The notes beneath the pieces are model-generated. The model had not been told where the DNA came from and made no database searches. It saw nothing but the letters and a program-made list of their open reading frames with translations. Shown piece after piece: positions 42,544 through 50,546 of a DNA stretch of 64,000 nucleotides. Every line of letters begins with the position of its first letter. Positions within the stretch are counted from its first letter, which is position 1. The translations under genes and the position numbers were made by a program. Origin of the DNA: DAOUKH01 sp964291475 (GTDB taxonomy: Bacteria > Chloroflexota > Dehalococcoidia > SHYB01); NCBI GenBank assembly GCA_964291475.2, contig OZ220082.1, positions 1 to 64,000 on the forward strand. Reading direction: 5' to 3'.

Positions 42544-42904
42544 TCGAGTTGCCGGTGGAAGGAACGGCACTGCCATAGGGAGCACTGCTAGAGAGGAGAC
42601 CACCCATGCAGAGCAGAACGTTGACGTCCCGATCACGCCAGGCACGTTTCCTGGCCATCGGCGCTGTCGCCGCGATCGTCGCTGTGACCACCCTCGCACT
42701 GACGCTATGCCCGGTCTTTTCCATCCGCTAGGACCGTCTGCAATCGAGTTGCCGGTGGAAGGAACCGCACTGCCGAGGGAGCACCCCTAGAGAGGAGACA
42801 TCCCATGCAGAGCAGAACGTCGATGTCCCGATCGCGTTTGGCCGGCTTCCTGACCATCGCCGCTGTCATCGCGCTGGTTGTCGGAATGACCATCGCACTG
42901 ACGC
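42544..42904 (+). repeat. Tandem duplication of a small secreted-peptide locus (two ~160-bp copies)
   Basis: Copy A at 42544-42705 and copy B at 42744-42904 share the strings CGAGTTGCCGGTGGAAGGAA, CTAGAGAGGAGAC and ATGCAGAGCAGAACG, and are offset by ~200 bp. The duplication includes the ribosome-binding site and the signal-peptide part of both small genes but not the mature C-terminus. Confidence 0.88.
42606..42731 (+). CDS. Short decayed paralogue of the small secreted peptide
   Basis: 41 aa, preceded by AGAGAGGAGA. Residues MQSRTLTSRSRQARFLAIGA, then VAAIVAVTTLALTL, form a signal-type N-terminus closely resembling that of the gene at 42805. It then ends at CPVFSIR, without the His/Cys mature part. 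It is either a truncated copy or a gene that lost its frame after the duplication. Whether it is still expressed is unknown. Confidence 0.55.
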   Translation: MQSRTLTSRSRQARFLAIGAVAAIVAVTTLALTLCPVFSIR

Positions 42905-43023
42905 AGCCGAGCCCGGCTCTCGCCCACCATGAACCGGTGTACCACAGCTGCCACCACCCGATCTCGGACGCGGGCTCCGGTCAGCTCGGGTTACCAGGTA
43001 GCGTCCTGCACAACGACTGCTAG
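42805..43023 (+). CDS. Small secreted His/Cys-rich peptide
   Basis: 72 aa after a good ribosome-binding site (AGAGGAGA). The signal peptide ends near SPALA. The predicted mature part is only ~32 residues, beginning HHEPVYHSCHHPISDAG and ending LPGSVLHNDC, with six His and two Cys. Two cysteines near the ends could form a disulfide, and the His clusters could bind metal. I do not recognise the family. Its upstream paralogue at 42606 has lost this part. Small size and repeat-rich flanks make it easy to miss in automated annotation. Confidence 0.6.
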   Translation: MQSRTSMSRSRLAGFLTIAAVIALVVGMTIALTQPSPALAHHEPVYHSCHHPISDAGSGQLGLPGSVLHNDC

Positions 43024-43573
43024 TGGAGCTCGACTGTGCAGGCCCTCGAAGTCATCACGGCCCACCGGCAACTCGTAGCTCGTCGGCCGGCACGCCTGTG
43101 GTGCCGGCCGACTACCTTAAGCCTCCCTCTGGGAGGGACTGGGGGAGGGCACGGAGCGGGGAGTTTCTCCCTCTCCCGCTGGAGACCTTTGCGCAATCTT
43201 GAACCGAGTGGGGAGCAGCGCCCTGCGGACGCTCGCGCGCCTAACGGCGCGCGCCCTCTCTCAAATCTCCCCCAGCGGGGGAGAGGGAAGACCACCCCAC
43301 TCCACCCGTTTTCCAACCAGCGGCGGGATTTGTGCAAAGGTCTCCGCTGGGAGAGGGTTGGGGTGAGGGATGGGGTGACCCCCGGCTTCGGCTTCCTCGA
43401 CACGCGGGGCAACCACGTCGGCTTCGACATCGACGCGCCAAAGGAAGGAATGGGCCCCGACCTGCGGCTGGGCTGCTCACCCCTGTCGCCCCGGTACTGA
43501 CCGCGGCGGCGGCGCTTGCACCTAAGGCGGCGGCCATGTGAGCGGGGCCCCTGAGATCACGTTATCCGCTCTG
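43024..43573 (+). other. Gene-free stretch with hairpin repeats and a gene fragment
   Basis: It holds hairpin-type sequence (43119-43150), R4 at 43213-43287, TTGTGCAAAGGTCTCC (43330-43345) and a fragment of a binding-protein gene (43378-43434). No intact coding region is supported. Confidence 0.75.
43378..43434 (+). pseudogene. Fragment of a family-3 solute-binding protein gene
   Basis: Bases 43381-43434 differ at only four positions from 46321-46374. They encode TPGFGFLDTRGNHVGFDID, against TPGFGFLDTRGNHTGFDID in the intact gene. The sequence on both sides is unrelated to that gene. It is therefore a short internal piece of the binding-protein gene, copied ~2.9 kb upstream, most likely by repeat-mediated recombination. 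Confidence 0.8.
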
Positions 43574-43797
43574 CCTCACAACTTCAGATGTTCGCGCCCG
43601 CCACGGCAGGTCATCAGTAGCCGAGTGGCCCCAAGTTGGCCAAGCCTGCGCCAACATCTTGTTTTCAGCGCGGCGTCCATGCCATGCGGCCTTGTTTCCG
43701 CCCTGACGCTGCGCTGCTTAGCGCGGTGGCCGCTTGTGAGGATATGGCATAGTACTATCATCTATTATTGCTATTCTGCTCACGATTAGTTAGCATG
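43574..43797 (+). promoter_or_regulatory. Upstream region shared with the RCC1-repeat protein gene (copy X)
   Basis: Collinear similarity with 52051-52270: CCTCACAACTTCAGA, GCGCCCGCCACG, GCGGCCTTGTTTCCGCC, GCGCGGTGGCCGCTTGTGA, ATATGGCATAGTA and a terminal TTAGCATG. The most alike part, TATGGCATAGTA, lies about 50 bp before the ATG-proximal end and may contain the promoter. It precedes the FN3-like gene at 43924, so both large secreted proteins are probably controlled alike. Confidence 0.65.
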
Positions 43798-43923
43798 CCT
43801 GCGTCATTGGGTGCCGGTCGGCCACCGTACGCTTTTCCCAGACCTGCAGCCTCAGCCATCAATCGCCGCCGAAGCGTCCGCCGGAACATCCGCGGACACC
43901 AAACATTGAAGGAGGAGGCCCAG

Positions 43924-45969
43924 GTGCGGAACTCTATGATTCTCCCGCGCATCACCCCGATTGTCGTGGCCCTCTTGGCGCTCGTTGCGGCGACCGTGCT
44001 CCCCTCGGCGCCTGAATCCGCGTCCGCCCAGGTGTACCGGCCCCCAGCCCCGACAGGCATCGACGCCCAGGCCGTGGACGAGGGCACCGTGCACGTCATC
44101 TGGACGGCCCACCCCAACGGGGCCAAGGACTACCGGGTGGCCTGGACGCCCGCAGGCAAGAAGTTCCGCGGATACCGTCTTACCGACTGGAACGCGTTCC
44201 CAACCGGCACCGCTCATACCATCACAGGCCTAGAGGCGGGCTCGACTTACAAGGTCAAGGTCCGCGCAAGATTCAACTACGGCCTCCATTCAAGGTGGAG
44301 CACCGTGGTCACCGTGACGACGCCCGCGCCGAAAGGCATCGCGCGGAGCGTCCAACACGATCCCCCGCAACAACTCCGCGCTTATACCAACGACGCATCC
44401 CCCGACAATCCGTGGGGGGCCATCTGGGTCGAATGGGATAACCCCTCCTTATTCGTGCAAGTCATCCGCACGGCTCCGGGATTGCCCAGTCATGCGAGAA
44501 CCGCGACCACCACGACCATCGTCCGCTATAGCGGATTGCGCCCGGACACAACCTACACGTTCGAGGTCAGGCTCGGGACATCAGCCAACGACTTAGGACC
44601 GGCGGGAACGGTAACCGCCACCACGGCAAGCCCACCCCACCCAATGGACCTGAGGACGGCGATACTGACGACCGATGCAATCACCCTCGAATGGTCGGCG
44701 GACTTCAACCCCGAACCCGACATGAAGACCCACGTGCGGCAAACACCGCACGGCAGCACCTCCCCCGACTACACCGAGGAATACGGCGGCGACGTCTATG
44801 CGCATGCCGAATCCCAGACCTTCGCCGGCGGAGACCGGTACACCTACGAGGTATGGTTCAGCGTCGAGGCCGGCGACACGCGATACTCCGGCATGACGGC
44901 AGCCCTGGATGTAACCGTTCCCCACCATGACCAACCTCAGGACTTGACCGCCAGCCCGCGCATCGGGACCACGTCATTGAACTGGGCCCTCCCTACCGGC
45001 CACGCCGTCACCCGGCACTGGGTGGAGCGCCGTCAGGGTACCTCCAGCGAGTTCGAGACCGTTCGCCAAGAGGAGACGCCGGCCACGAGCTTCCATGACA
45101 ACTTCCTCGACGAACACGGGGACTGGAAGGAAGGCACCGTCTACCAGTACCGCGTCTATCTTGGGGATGCCGACGGCTGGGGCAATCCCGTACAAATCGA
45201 GGTAACCACGCCGGAACTCCCCGAGCTGGCCGCCCCAACGAACGTCCGGGTGGTCAACGCCACGCTGACGAACGACGTGTATGAAGTTGACGGACAGGAT
45301 CCCCAGTTGGTGTGGGACGTCCCCTCCGAGCAGGATGGCGGAGGCGTCGGAGTCCGGGTCCGCCGACAGCTCATCGACCCGCCCGAGGGCGTCACCTGCT
45401 TGGACCCGGGCGAGTGCCCCGTCATGACACTCTACGACGGCTCCCGCCCCAGCAGCTACACCGACTCTTGGAACGGCGGCGGCAGGTACCGGTACTGGGT
45501 ACAGTTCGTCGGACGTGACAAGACCCGCGGCCCCCAGACCGCGATCGACGTCCAGGTCTCCAGCCAGCCGTCCCCTCGGCACGTGGCCCCCACCAACGTG
45601 CGCTTGACCGCGGGGCCGGCGACCGGAGCGGCCCGGTTTACGGTCACCTGGAGAGGCGAACGCGGTCACCCCGGTTACCTAGTGCAATGGAGGCGGTCGG
45701 ACCAGCAGTACAATGCCGGCGAGACTGGAACTCGCAGCGTCCTCGATGTCGCCAGCAACCGCCTCAACATGTGGGAGGCCGACGGCCGCCAACATCAGCC
45801 CGCCAGAACTCACGTCTCGTGGAACATTCAAGGGAACGCAACGCCAGACCCCTGGAACACCACCTACTACGTCAGGGTAGGCACTTGCAAGACCAGCGAC
45901 TGCGCAATCGATGACGTCGTCTTCGCACCCGAAGTCAACGCGCACCTGGGGCGCAATCCCTATGGCTGA
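43924..45969 (+). CDS. Large secreted fibronectin-III-like repeat protein
   Basis: 681 aa from GTG 43924, which has a very strong AAGGAGGAGG site. An in-frame ATG at 43795 would add 43 residues before the signal. The signal peptide is ITPIVVALLALVAATVLPSA, cut near SASAQ. About six FN3-like units follow, marked by the pattern of DYRVAWTPAGKKFRGYRLTD, ITGLEAGSTYKVKVRAR, YSGLRPDTTYTFEVRLG, RYTYEVWFSVEAGDTRYSGM and VYQYRVYLGDADGWGNPVQI. Later parts have two Cys pairs (CLDPGEC and CKTSDC) that could form disulfides. No anchor is visible at the C-terminus. It is likely an extracellular adhesion or binding protein of unknown ligand. GC content is lower than in the housekeeping genes. Confidence 0.85.
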   Translation: MRNSMILPRITPIVVALLALVAATVLPSAPESASAQVYRPPAPTGIDAQAVDEGTVHVIWTAHPNGAKDYRVAWTPAGKKFRGYRLTDWNAFPTGTAHTITGLEAGSTYKVKVRARFNYGLHSRWSTVVTVTTPAPKGIARSVQHDPPQQLRAYTNDASPDNPWGAIWVEWDNPSLFVQVIRTAPGLPSHARTATTTTIVRYSGLRPDTTYTFEVRLGTSANDLGPAGTVTATTASPPHPMDLRTAILTTDAITLEWSADFNPEPDMKTHVRQTPHGSTSPDYTEEYGGDVYAHAESQTFAGGDRYTYEVWFSVEAGDTRYSGMTAALDVTVPHHDQPQDLTASPRIGTTSLNWALPTGHAVTRHWVERRQGTSSEFETVRQEETPATSFHDNFLDEHGDWKEGTVYQYRVYLGDADGWGNPVQIEVTTPELPELAAPTNVRVVNATLTNDVYEVDGQDPQLVWDVPSEQDGGGVGVRVRRQLIDPPEGVTCLDPGECPVMTLYDGSRPSSYTDSWNGGGRYRYWVQFVGRDKTRGPQTAIDVQVSSQPSPRHVAPTNVRLTAGPATGAARFTVTWRGERGHPGYLVQWRRSDQQYNAGETGTRSVLDVASNRLNMWEADGRQHQPARTHVSWNIQGNATPDPWNTTYYVRVGTCKTSDCAIDDVVFAPEVNAHLGRNPYG

Positions 45970-46035
45970 CCCCAGGGGAAGAAGAGGGGAGGCCTTTGCG
46001 TAACTCGCGTCGCTAGCAGGGGATCGTCCCTGTAT

Positions 46036-46055
46036 GGGCGATTCACGAATCGCCT
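46036..46055 (+). repeat. R3 hairpin core copy
   Basis: GGGCGATTCACGAATCGCCT, preceded by CCTGTAT rather than CCTGTAG. It is a slightly diverged R3 element in the 204-bp gap before the binding-protein gene. Confidence 0.85.
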
Positions 46056-46173
46056 GTTCCCCCATCCCCAGAGCAATTACGCAACGGCCTCCAAGGGGAG
46101 AGCTGTGTAGGGTGGGGCGCGGTGTGGCGAGAGGCAGTATCATGAGGGGCGCCGCGCTCACGGGCGGCGTCTC

Positions 46174-47235
46174 ATGGCGATGCGCTCCCTCCTCATCCTT
46201 GCCGCCCTCGCGCTGACCGCCGCCGTCGCCTGCACCTCTGCCGGGGATGATGACGGCGAGTTGCGCCTCGCCTCGGTCCGCGACCGGGGCAAGGTGGTCT
46301 GCGCGACCCTCGACGATACCCCCGGCTTCGGCTTCCTCGACACGCGAGGCAACCACACGGGCTTCGACATCGACCTCTGCCGCGCCGTCGCGGCGGCGAC
46401 CCTCGGCGAGGCCGACGCCGTCGAGCTGCGCATCATCGACGCCGCGGAGCGCGGCCCCGTCATGCAGAGCGGCGAGGTCGACCTGCTCATCTTCGTGACG
46501 ACGTGGACCAGCTCGCGGGACGCCGCCTGGGGCGACTTCGTGCCGACGATGTTCTATGACGGCCAGGGGTTCATGGTGCCCGCCCGGCTCGGCGTCTCGA
46601 GCGCCTACGACTTGGGCGGCGCGTCGGTCTGCACCCTGGCCGGCACGACCAGCGAGCTGAACGCGCAGGACTTCTTCAGCCAGAACCGGCTGGACTACAC
46701 CGCGAGCATCTTCGAGTCCGCCGACGTGACCCTGGACGCCTACACCAGCGGCGCCTGCGACGTCTTCACCACCGACCGCTCCGCCCTGGCCGCGCTCCGG
46801 TCCAGCCTCCCTAACCCCGACGAGCACGTCATTCTGCCCGAGGTCATCTCGGAGGAGCCGCTCACCCCGCTCGTCCCGCACGGCGACAGCCAGTGGTTCG
46901 ACGTCGTGAAGACGGTGATGGGCATCCTCATCCAGGGCGAAGCGCTGGGCGTCGACTCCACCAACATCGCCGAGCGCGCCGCCTCGGACAACGTCAAGGT
47001 GCGGCGCCTCCTTGGCGTCGAGGGCGCCTGGGGCCAGCAGGACCTGGGCCTCGACCCCACCGTCGCCCAGACCGTCATCGCGCAGGTCGGCAACTACGGC
47101 GAGATCTACGACCGCCACCTCGGTTCAGGCGGCCTCGGCCTCCCGCGCGAGGGGGGCCGCAACGCCCTCTGGTCCGACGCCCCCTGCACCGACTGCCCCA
47201 AGGGCGGCCAGATCTACGCCCCGCCGCTCCGGTAG
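46174..47235 (+). CDS. Extracellular solute-binding protein, family 3 (amino-acid type)
   Basis: 353 aa from ATG 46174, with ATG 46180 as the alternative. It has a lipoprotein-type signal with Cys in LTAAVACTSAG. The family-3 signature is GFGFLDTRGNHTGFDIDLCR, followed by VELRIIDAAERGPVMQSGEV and DLLIFVTTWTSSRDAAWGDF. Later: SVCTLAGTTSELNAQDFFSQ and GACDVFTTDRSALAALRSSL. The protein binds a polar amino acid or similar ligand outside the cell. No matching permease or ATPase genes adjoin it, so it is an orphan binding protein or is served by a transporter elsewhere. Part of the gene is duplicated at 43378-43434. Confidence 0.88.
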   Translation: MAMRSLLILAALALTAAVACTSAGDDDGELRLASVRDRGKVVCATLDDTPGFGFLDTRGNHTGFDIDLCRAVAAATLGEADAVELRIIDAAERGPVMQSGEVDLLIFVTTWTSSRDAAWGDFVPTMFYDGQGFMVPARLGVSSAYDLGGASVCTLAGTTSELNAQDFFSQNRLDYTASIFESADVTLDAYTSGACDVFTTDRSALAALRSSLPNPDEHVILPEVISEEPLTPLVPHGDSQWFDVVKTVMGILIQGEALGVDSTNIAERAASDNVKVRRLLGVEGAWGQQDLGLDPTVAQTVIAQVGNYGEIYDRHLGSGGLGLPREGGRNALWSDAPCTDCPKGGQIYAPPLR

Positions 47236-47287
47236 GGGGCACCACTCTTCTCGACGTGTGCAGCGAGGGATACCCGCTCGCACTCCT

Positions 47288-47363
47288 GATCGTCCTGCGG
47301 GATGCTCAGGAGCAGTTCAACCAGCGTCGGTGGGTCGGCCTTCTCGAGCCGGCGCAGTCGGCA
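47288..47363 (-). pseudogene. Remnant of a Phd/YefM-type antitoxin gene
   Basis: The minus strand encodes RLRRLEKADPPTLVELLLSI, then PQDDQ. The intact antitoxin at 51625-51879 has RLCRLEKADAPTLGELLLSI, then PQDDR. DNA similarity runs from 47288 to 47363 against 51672-51746 and stops on both sides, and no start region or toxin remains. It is a second, broken copy of the toxin-antitoxin locus. Confidence 0.78.
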
Positions 47364-47482
47364 CGTCGCCGTGATCACCGTCGTACCAGCGCAGGGTCTT
47401 CGGGTCGCCGAAAGCTTCGCTCTTGCGCCTGCCGCCCGGCAGTTGTCGCAATGCAGCTTCCCCGCGGCCTGGACGTGGACCG

Positions 47483-49141
47483 TCACCCACCGAACGCAGC
47501 CGAGGCCCAGCCGACGGCGGCGGCGACCGCGACGGCAAAGGCGGACTGCTGCATGACAAGCCTGCCCGTGAACCCTAGTCCGAGTTCGCGCCCAATCGTA
47601 ATCGCGGTTACCAGGCATGGCAGCACCGTTCCGGCGAGGAATGTTGCAACCAGCAACTGGGCCGCGCTCAACGAGGCGACGGTGCCGGCCTCGGCCAGGA
47701 GCAGTATGCCGTCCTTACGGACAGCGGCGAGCACCGTCGGCAGTGCCGCGTCCGCCGGCAGTGCGAACACGGCCATCGCCGGCGCCAGCAAGCCCCCCGC
47801 TGCATCGAGCACGCCCGACCAGTCGAGGAGTGAGGCAACCATGGCGATCGCCAAGAACGTCGGGAGCGCCGTGTGGAAAAATGCCCAGACCGTCCCTCGT
47901 GCCTCTGCCCCGACTGCCGCGAAGGACGGCCGGGTGAGGAAGGTGCGGGGTTCGATGAGCAGTGTGTTGAGTGTCGACCGCGCGGCAGGCTGACTGATGA
48001 GGCGCGTGTAGACGAGCGTCGCCGCGACCAGCATCGCCAGGTACGGCACGACGAGACTGCTCTTGTCGGCGGCGGCAAAAACCGCGAGCGTCGCGCCGAG
48101 TTGGTACGAGCAGGCGGACCCGAAGGAGATCGCGCCGACGGTCGTCGGCCGGGTGCAGGCAGAGCAAGAGCGTGTCGAGACGATTGCCGGGACGTTGCAG
48201 CCGAAGCCCATCAGCACTCGCGTCACGTCGCGCCCGTGCAGGCCGACCGGCCGCAACAGAGGGTGGAGCGCCGTCCCGATGCGGTCGGCGAGGCCGCTCA
48301 CCTTGTAGACGCTGATCAACACCGAGTAGACCAGCACCGTCGGGACCGCCCATACGAACAGCAACGGCCCCATCGTGAGCAATCCATAGTCAGCGGCGAG
48401 CACAGCCCCGAGCGGTCCCGGCCAGCCCTCTATTCTCTCGGCCAGGGGTGTCGTGCTCGCCACGGCCAGCGGGTCAAGCCAGGCGGCAACCTGGTTCGCG
48501 CCGAGCACTGCGAGCAGAGCGGGCAAGATCAGGAGGACGACCGCCGTCGCTGGACCTGCGACCGTGTGGTCGAGGAGTCCGCGCCGCGGCTCGATCCGCA
48601 ACCCCGCTCGCACCGGCGTTCGCTCATGGCGGACTGTACCGGGCGCCGTGACGCCGCCCTGCAATTCCTCGAGCGCCGCGGCATCGGGACGGCGCGCATC
48701 GAGTACCACGAATGGCAGTCCGGTCGCCAGCGACATGCGCGCGACCGCCTCGCGGGCGGAGGCGTGGTCGGCGACGAGGTCCCAGCGTGTTACGGCGATG
48801 CTCGCCCGCCTCCCACGCACGAGCGGCAAGAGAAGGTCAAGGTCCTCGTCGAGCTGGGTCGCGGAGGCGACGAGCAGCACCTCGTCCACGTCCTTGAGCG
48901 CCGCCAACGTGCGGCGCACGGTGCCGGCATCGGAGGCGCGGTGTAGCCCCGGCGTATCCACGAAAACCCGGCTGGAGGTCGTGTGCTCGCTGCAGGGTAC
49001 CGCAGCGCCGCGGAAGTCTACGCTCCGCGCAGGACGGCCCGTTAAGGCACGGACCAGCGCGGACTTGCCAACGCTCGCGCGTCCGAGGACCAACGTGGTG
49101 GGGGGCGCCTCGACGTCGATGCCATGTCGGTCAGCACGCAC
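47483..49141 (-). CDS. FeoB-like GTPase/ferrous-iron-type transporter (compact)
   Basis: 552 aa from GTG 49141, which overlaps the flavoprotein stop by 11 bp and has GGAG 4 nt upstream. N-terminal G domain: LVLGRASVGKSALVRALTG (G1) and VFVDTPGLHRASD (G3). The G4 position reads VTRWD rather than the NxxD consensus, so nucleotide specificity or activity may be altered. The membrane part has VLYSVLI-like segments, the FeoB hallmark GFGCNVPAIVSTRSCSACTR (GCNVPA), and Gate-type segments (AMVASLLDWSGVLDAAGGLL, ILLLAEAGTVASLSAAQLLV). It is shorter than a usual FeoB (~700+ aa) and no FeoA gene is present. The substrate may be Fe(II) or another divalent metal. Confidence 0.82.
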   Translation of the reverse strand: MRADRHGIDVEAPPTTLVLGRASVGKSALVRALTGRPARSVDFRGAAVPCSEHTTSSRVFVDTPGLHRASDAGTVRRTLAALKDVDEVLLVASATQLDEDLDLLLPLVRGRRASIAVTRWDLVADHASAREAVARMSLATGLPFVVLDARRPDAAALEELQGGVTAPGTVRHERTPVRAGLRIEPRRGLLDHTVAGPATAVVLLILPALLAVLGANQVAAWLDPLAVASTTPLAERIEGWPGPLGAVLAADYGLLTMGPLLFVWAVPTVLVYSVLISVYKVSGLADRIGTALHPLLRPVGLHGRDVTRVLMGFGCNVPAIVSTRSCSACTRPTTVGAISFGSACSYQLGATLAVFAAADKSSLVVPYLAMLVAATLVYTRLISQPAARSTLNTLLIEPRTFLTRPSFAAVGAEARGTVWAFFHTALPTFLAIAMVASLLDWSGVLDAAGGLLAPAMAVFALPADAALPTVLAAVRKDGILLLAEAGTVASLSAAQLLVATFLAGTVLPCLVTAITIGRELGLGFTGRLVMQQSAFAVAVAAAVGWASAAFGG

Positions 49142-50297
49142 AGGACTCCGCGCAGCAAGAGAGGTCGTCCAGGTACATCCCCGCGGCTCGGTGGGCCGCA
49201 ACGGCTTCCGTCGTGTCCTTTCCGAGGCGCTGTGCGATCGCATCGGCGACGATGGCGAAGCGCTGGCGGAACTTGTAAATGAAGCAGAAGTTCACGCCCC
49301 GGTGCGCGACCATGGGGCCGGAAAGGAACAGGCCGGGCACCAGCGTGGATTCGTCGGCCTCTTCGGTGACGACGGGAGCGCCGTCCTCATCGTACGCAAT
49401 CAGGCCGTCGAGGTGGCCGAGGGACCCCTTGAAGCCGGTTGCCAGAATCGGGCGTGTCTCGCTCGCCCACTCGCGGCCGTCCGAGGCCTGTACCACCCAC
49501 GTGTCACCGTCCGGGCGCACCGACATGATGTCGACACTGTCGACGAGGTCCAAGGCTCCTGTGGAATCGGCCCATTCCAGACGTTCGCGGGAAAACGGGG
49601 AGAGGGAGATGCTGGGGTCCGGGTCTTCTCTCTTCCATGTCGCATATCGCGCCAGCACGGTCACGTTCTTCTCCAGCATCACGAGCGAGACGGCCGCGTC
49701 GGCGGCGCTCTCGTAGCCGCCGATCACCGTGAAACGGTCGCCCTCGAGCTCCTGCCATGTGCGGACCTCTGAGGAGTGGCAGCAGCATTCTGCGCCCGCG
49801 AACGGATGGAGCTCCGGGTACTGGAACTCTCCGGCCGCCCAGATGACATGTCGCGCCCGCACCGGCCGGCCGGTCGTCGTGAGGGTGAACGTTCCGTCAT
49901 CCTCGACTGCGACGGAGCAGACATCGACGCCCGACTCGACGGAGAGCTGATAGTGCTTGACGACGGCGTCGAGGTACTTCGCATAGGCGATTCCGCTGGG
50001 GTGTTCGCGGTCCAGCGTGTAGGCCGGCGAGGTGCCGGCGACGATCGCGTTGAGGTCGAGCAACCCGAACGCGTTCGCAGTAAACGACGGCGTGATCAGG
50101 CGCATCTCTTGCGGCCACCGCCGGAACGAGGCGCCGACCTCGTGGCGATCGAGGATAACGATGTCGTTGACGCCGAACTCCTTGAGGGCAACCGCGCATC
50201 CAAGTCCGGCCGGCCCCGCGCCCACGATCGCGACCTGGTGGAGGCGCGGCCGTTTCGGGGCCTGGTCCCGCCGCCGTAGTCTGCCCTTTTTGCTCAT
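49131..50297 (-). CDS. FAD/NAD(P)-binding monooxygenase-like flavoprotein with Cys-rich tail
   Basis: 388 aa from ATG 50297 (GGGAGGAAG upstream). FAD motif: HQVAIVGAGPAGLGCAVALK. The second dinucleotide fold is RFTVIGGYESAADAAVSLVM, with a linking strand RHVIWAAGEFQYPELHPFAG. It resembles flavin-containing monooxygenases, YpdA-like disulfide reductases and ArsO-type flavoproteins. The last residues, LSCCAESCAC, give four Cys in eight positions, and ECCCHSSEV adds another cluster near residue 165. Both could bind a soft metal or act as a dithiol relay. The FeoB-like gene overlaps its stop, so the two products probably work together. Its substrate is unknown. Confidence 0.82.
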   Translation of the reverse strand: MSKKGRLRRRDQAPKRPRLHQVAIVGAGPAGLGCAVALKEFGVNDIVILDRHEVGASFRRWPQEMRLITPSFTANAFGLLDLNAIVAGTSPAYTLDREHPSGIAYAKYLDAVVKHYQLSVESGVDVCSVAVEDDGTFTLTTTGRPVRARHVIWAAGEFQYPELHPFAGAECCCHSSEVRTWQELEGDRFTVIGGYESAADAAVSLVMLEKNVTVLARYATWKREDPDPSISLSPFSRERLEWADSTGALDLVDSVDIMSVRPDGDTWVVQASDGREWASETRPILATGFKGSLGHLDGLIAYDEDGAPVVTEEADESTLVPGLFLSGPMVAHRGVNFCFIYKFRQRFAIVADAIAQRLGKDTTEAVAAHRAAGMYLDDLSCCAESCAC

Positions 50298-50343
50298 GCA
50301 AGCTTCCTCCCGAACTCTTGTTTACGACCCCCCAGCATCGCAG

Positions 50344-50364
50344 TATTGATACCTCATGTCAATA
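50344..50364 (-). promoter_or_regulatory. Palindromic operator with embedded TTGACA upstream of the flavoprotein-FeoB pair
   Basis: TATTGA at 50344-50349 and TCAATA at 50359-50364 form an inverted repeat with a 9-bp gap. On the minus strand it reads TATTGACATGAGGTATC, placing a consensus -35 (TTGACA) inside the repeat. The layout resembles ArsR/SmtB-type metal-sensor operators, but no regulator gene is next to it. A clear -10 was not found. Confidence 0.45.
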
Positions 50365-50546
50365 GCGCCCGTGATGAACGCCCTCACTCGTGCAGGAGGC
50401 TCGCATCTGTACCATGGGCACGCTGCCCCACCTGCGCGGCACGCTCTCACCGCAATCGGCGAGACGCATGGGTTGGAACAAAGGCGGCGGGGAATTCGTC
50501 TTGGCTTATAGAGGCCCAAAGACGCATATCACCGGAGGGAGACGAG

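Noticed and set aside
43036..43500. Intact gene containing the binding-protein fragment
   Set aside because: Most of the frame runs through R4 and other hairpin repeats. Only ~54 bp match a real gene.
47396..47482. Coding remnant between the antitoxin fragment and the FeoB-like gene
   Set aside because: The minus strand can be read as a short protein-like string, but I could not match it to any family.
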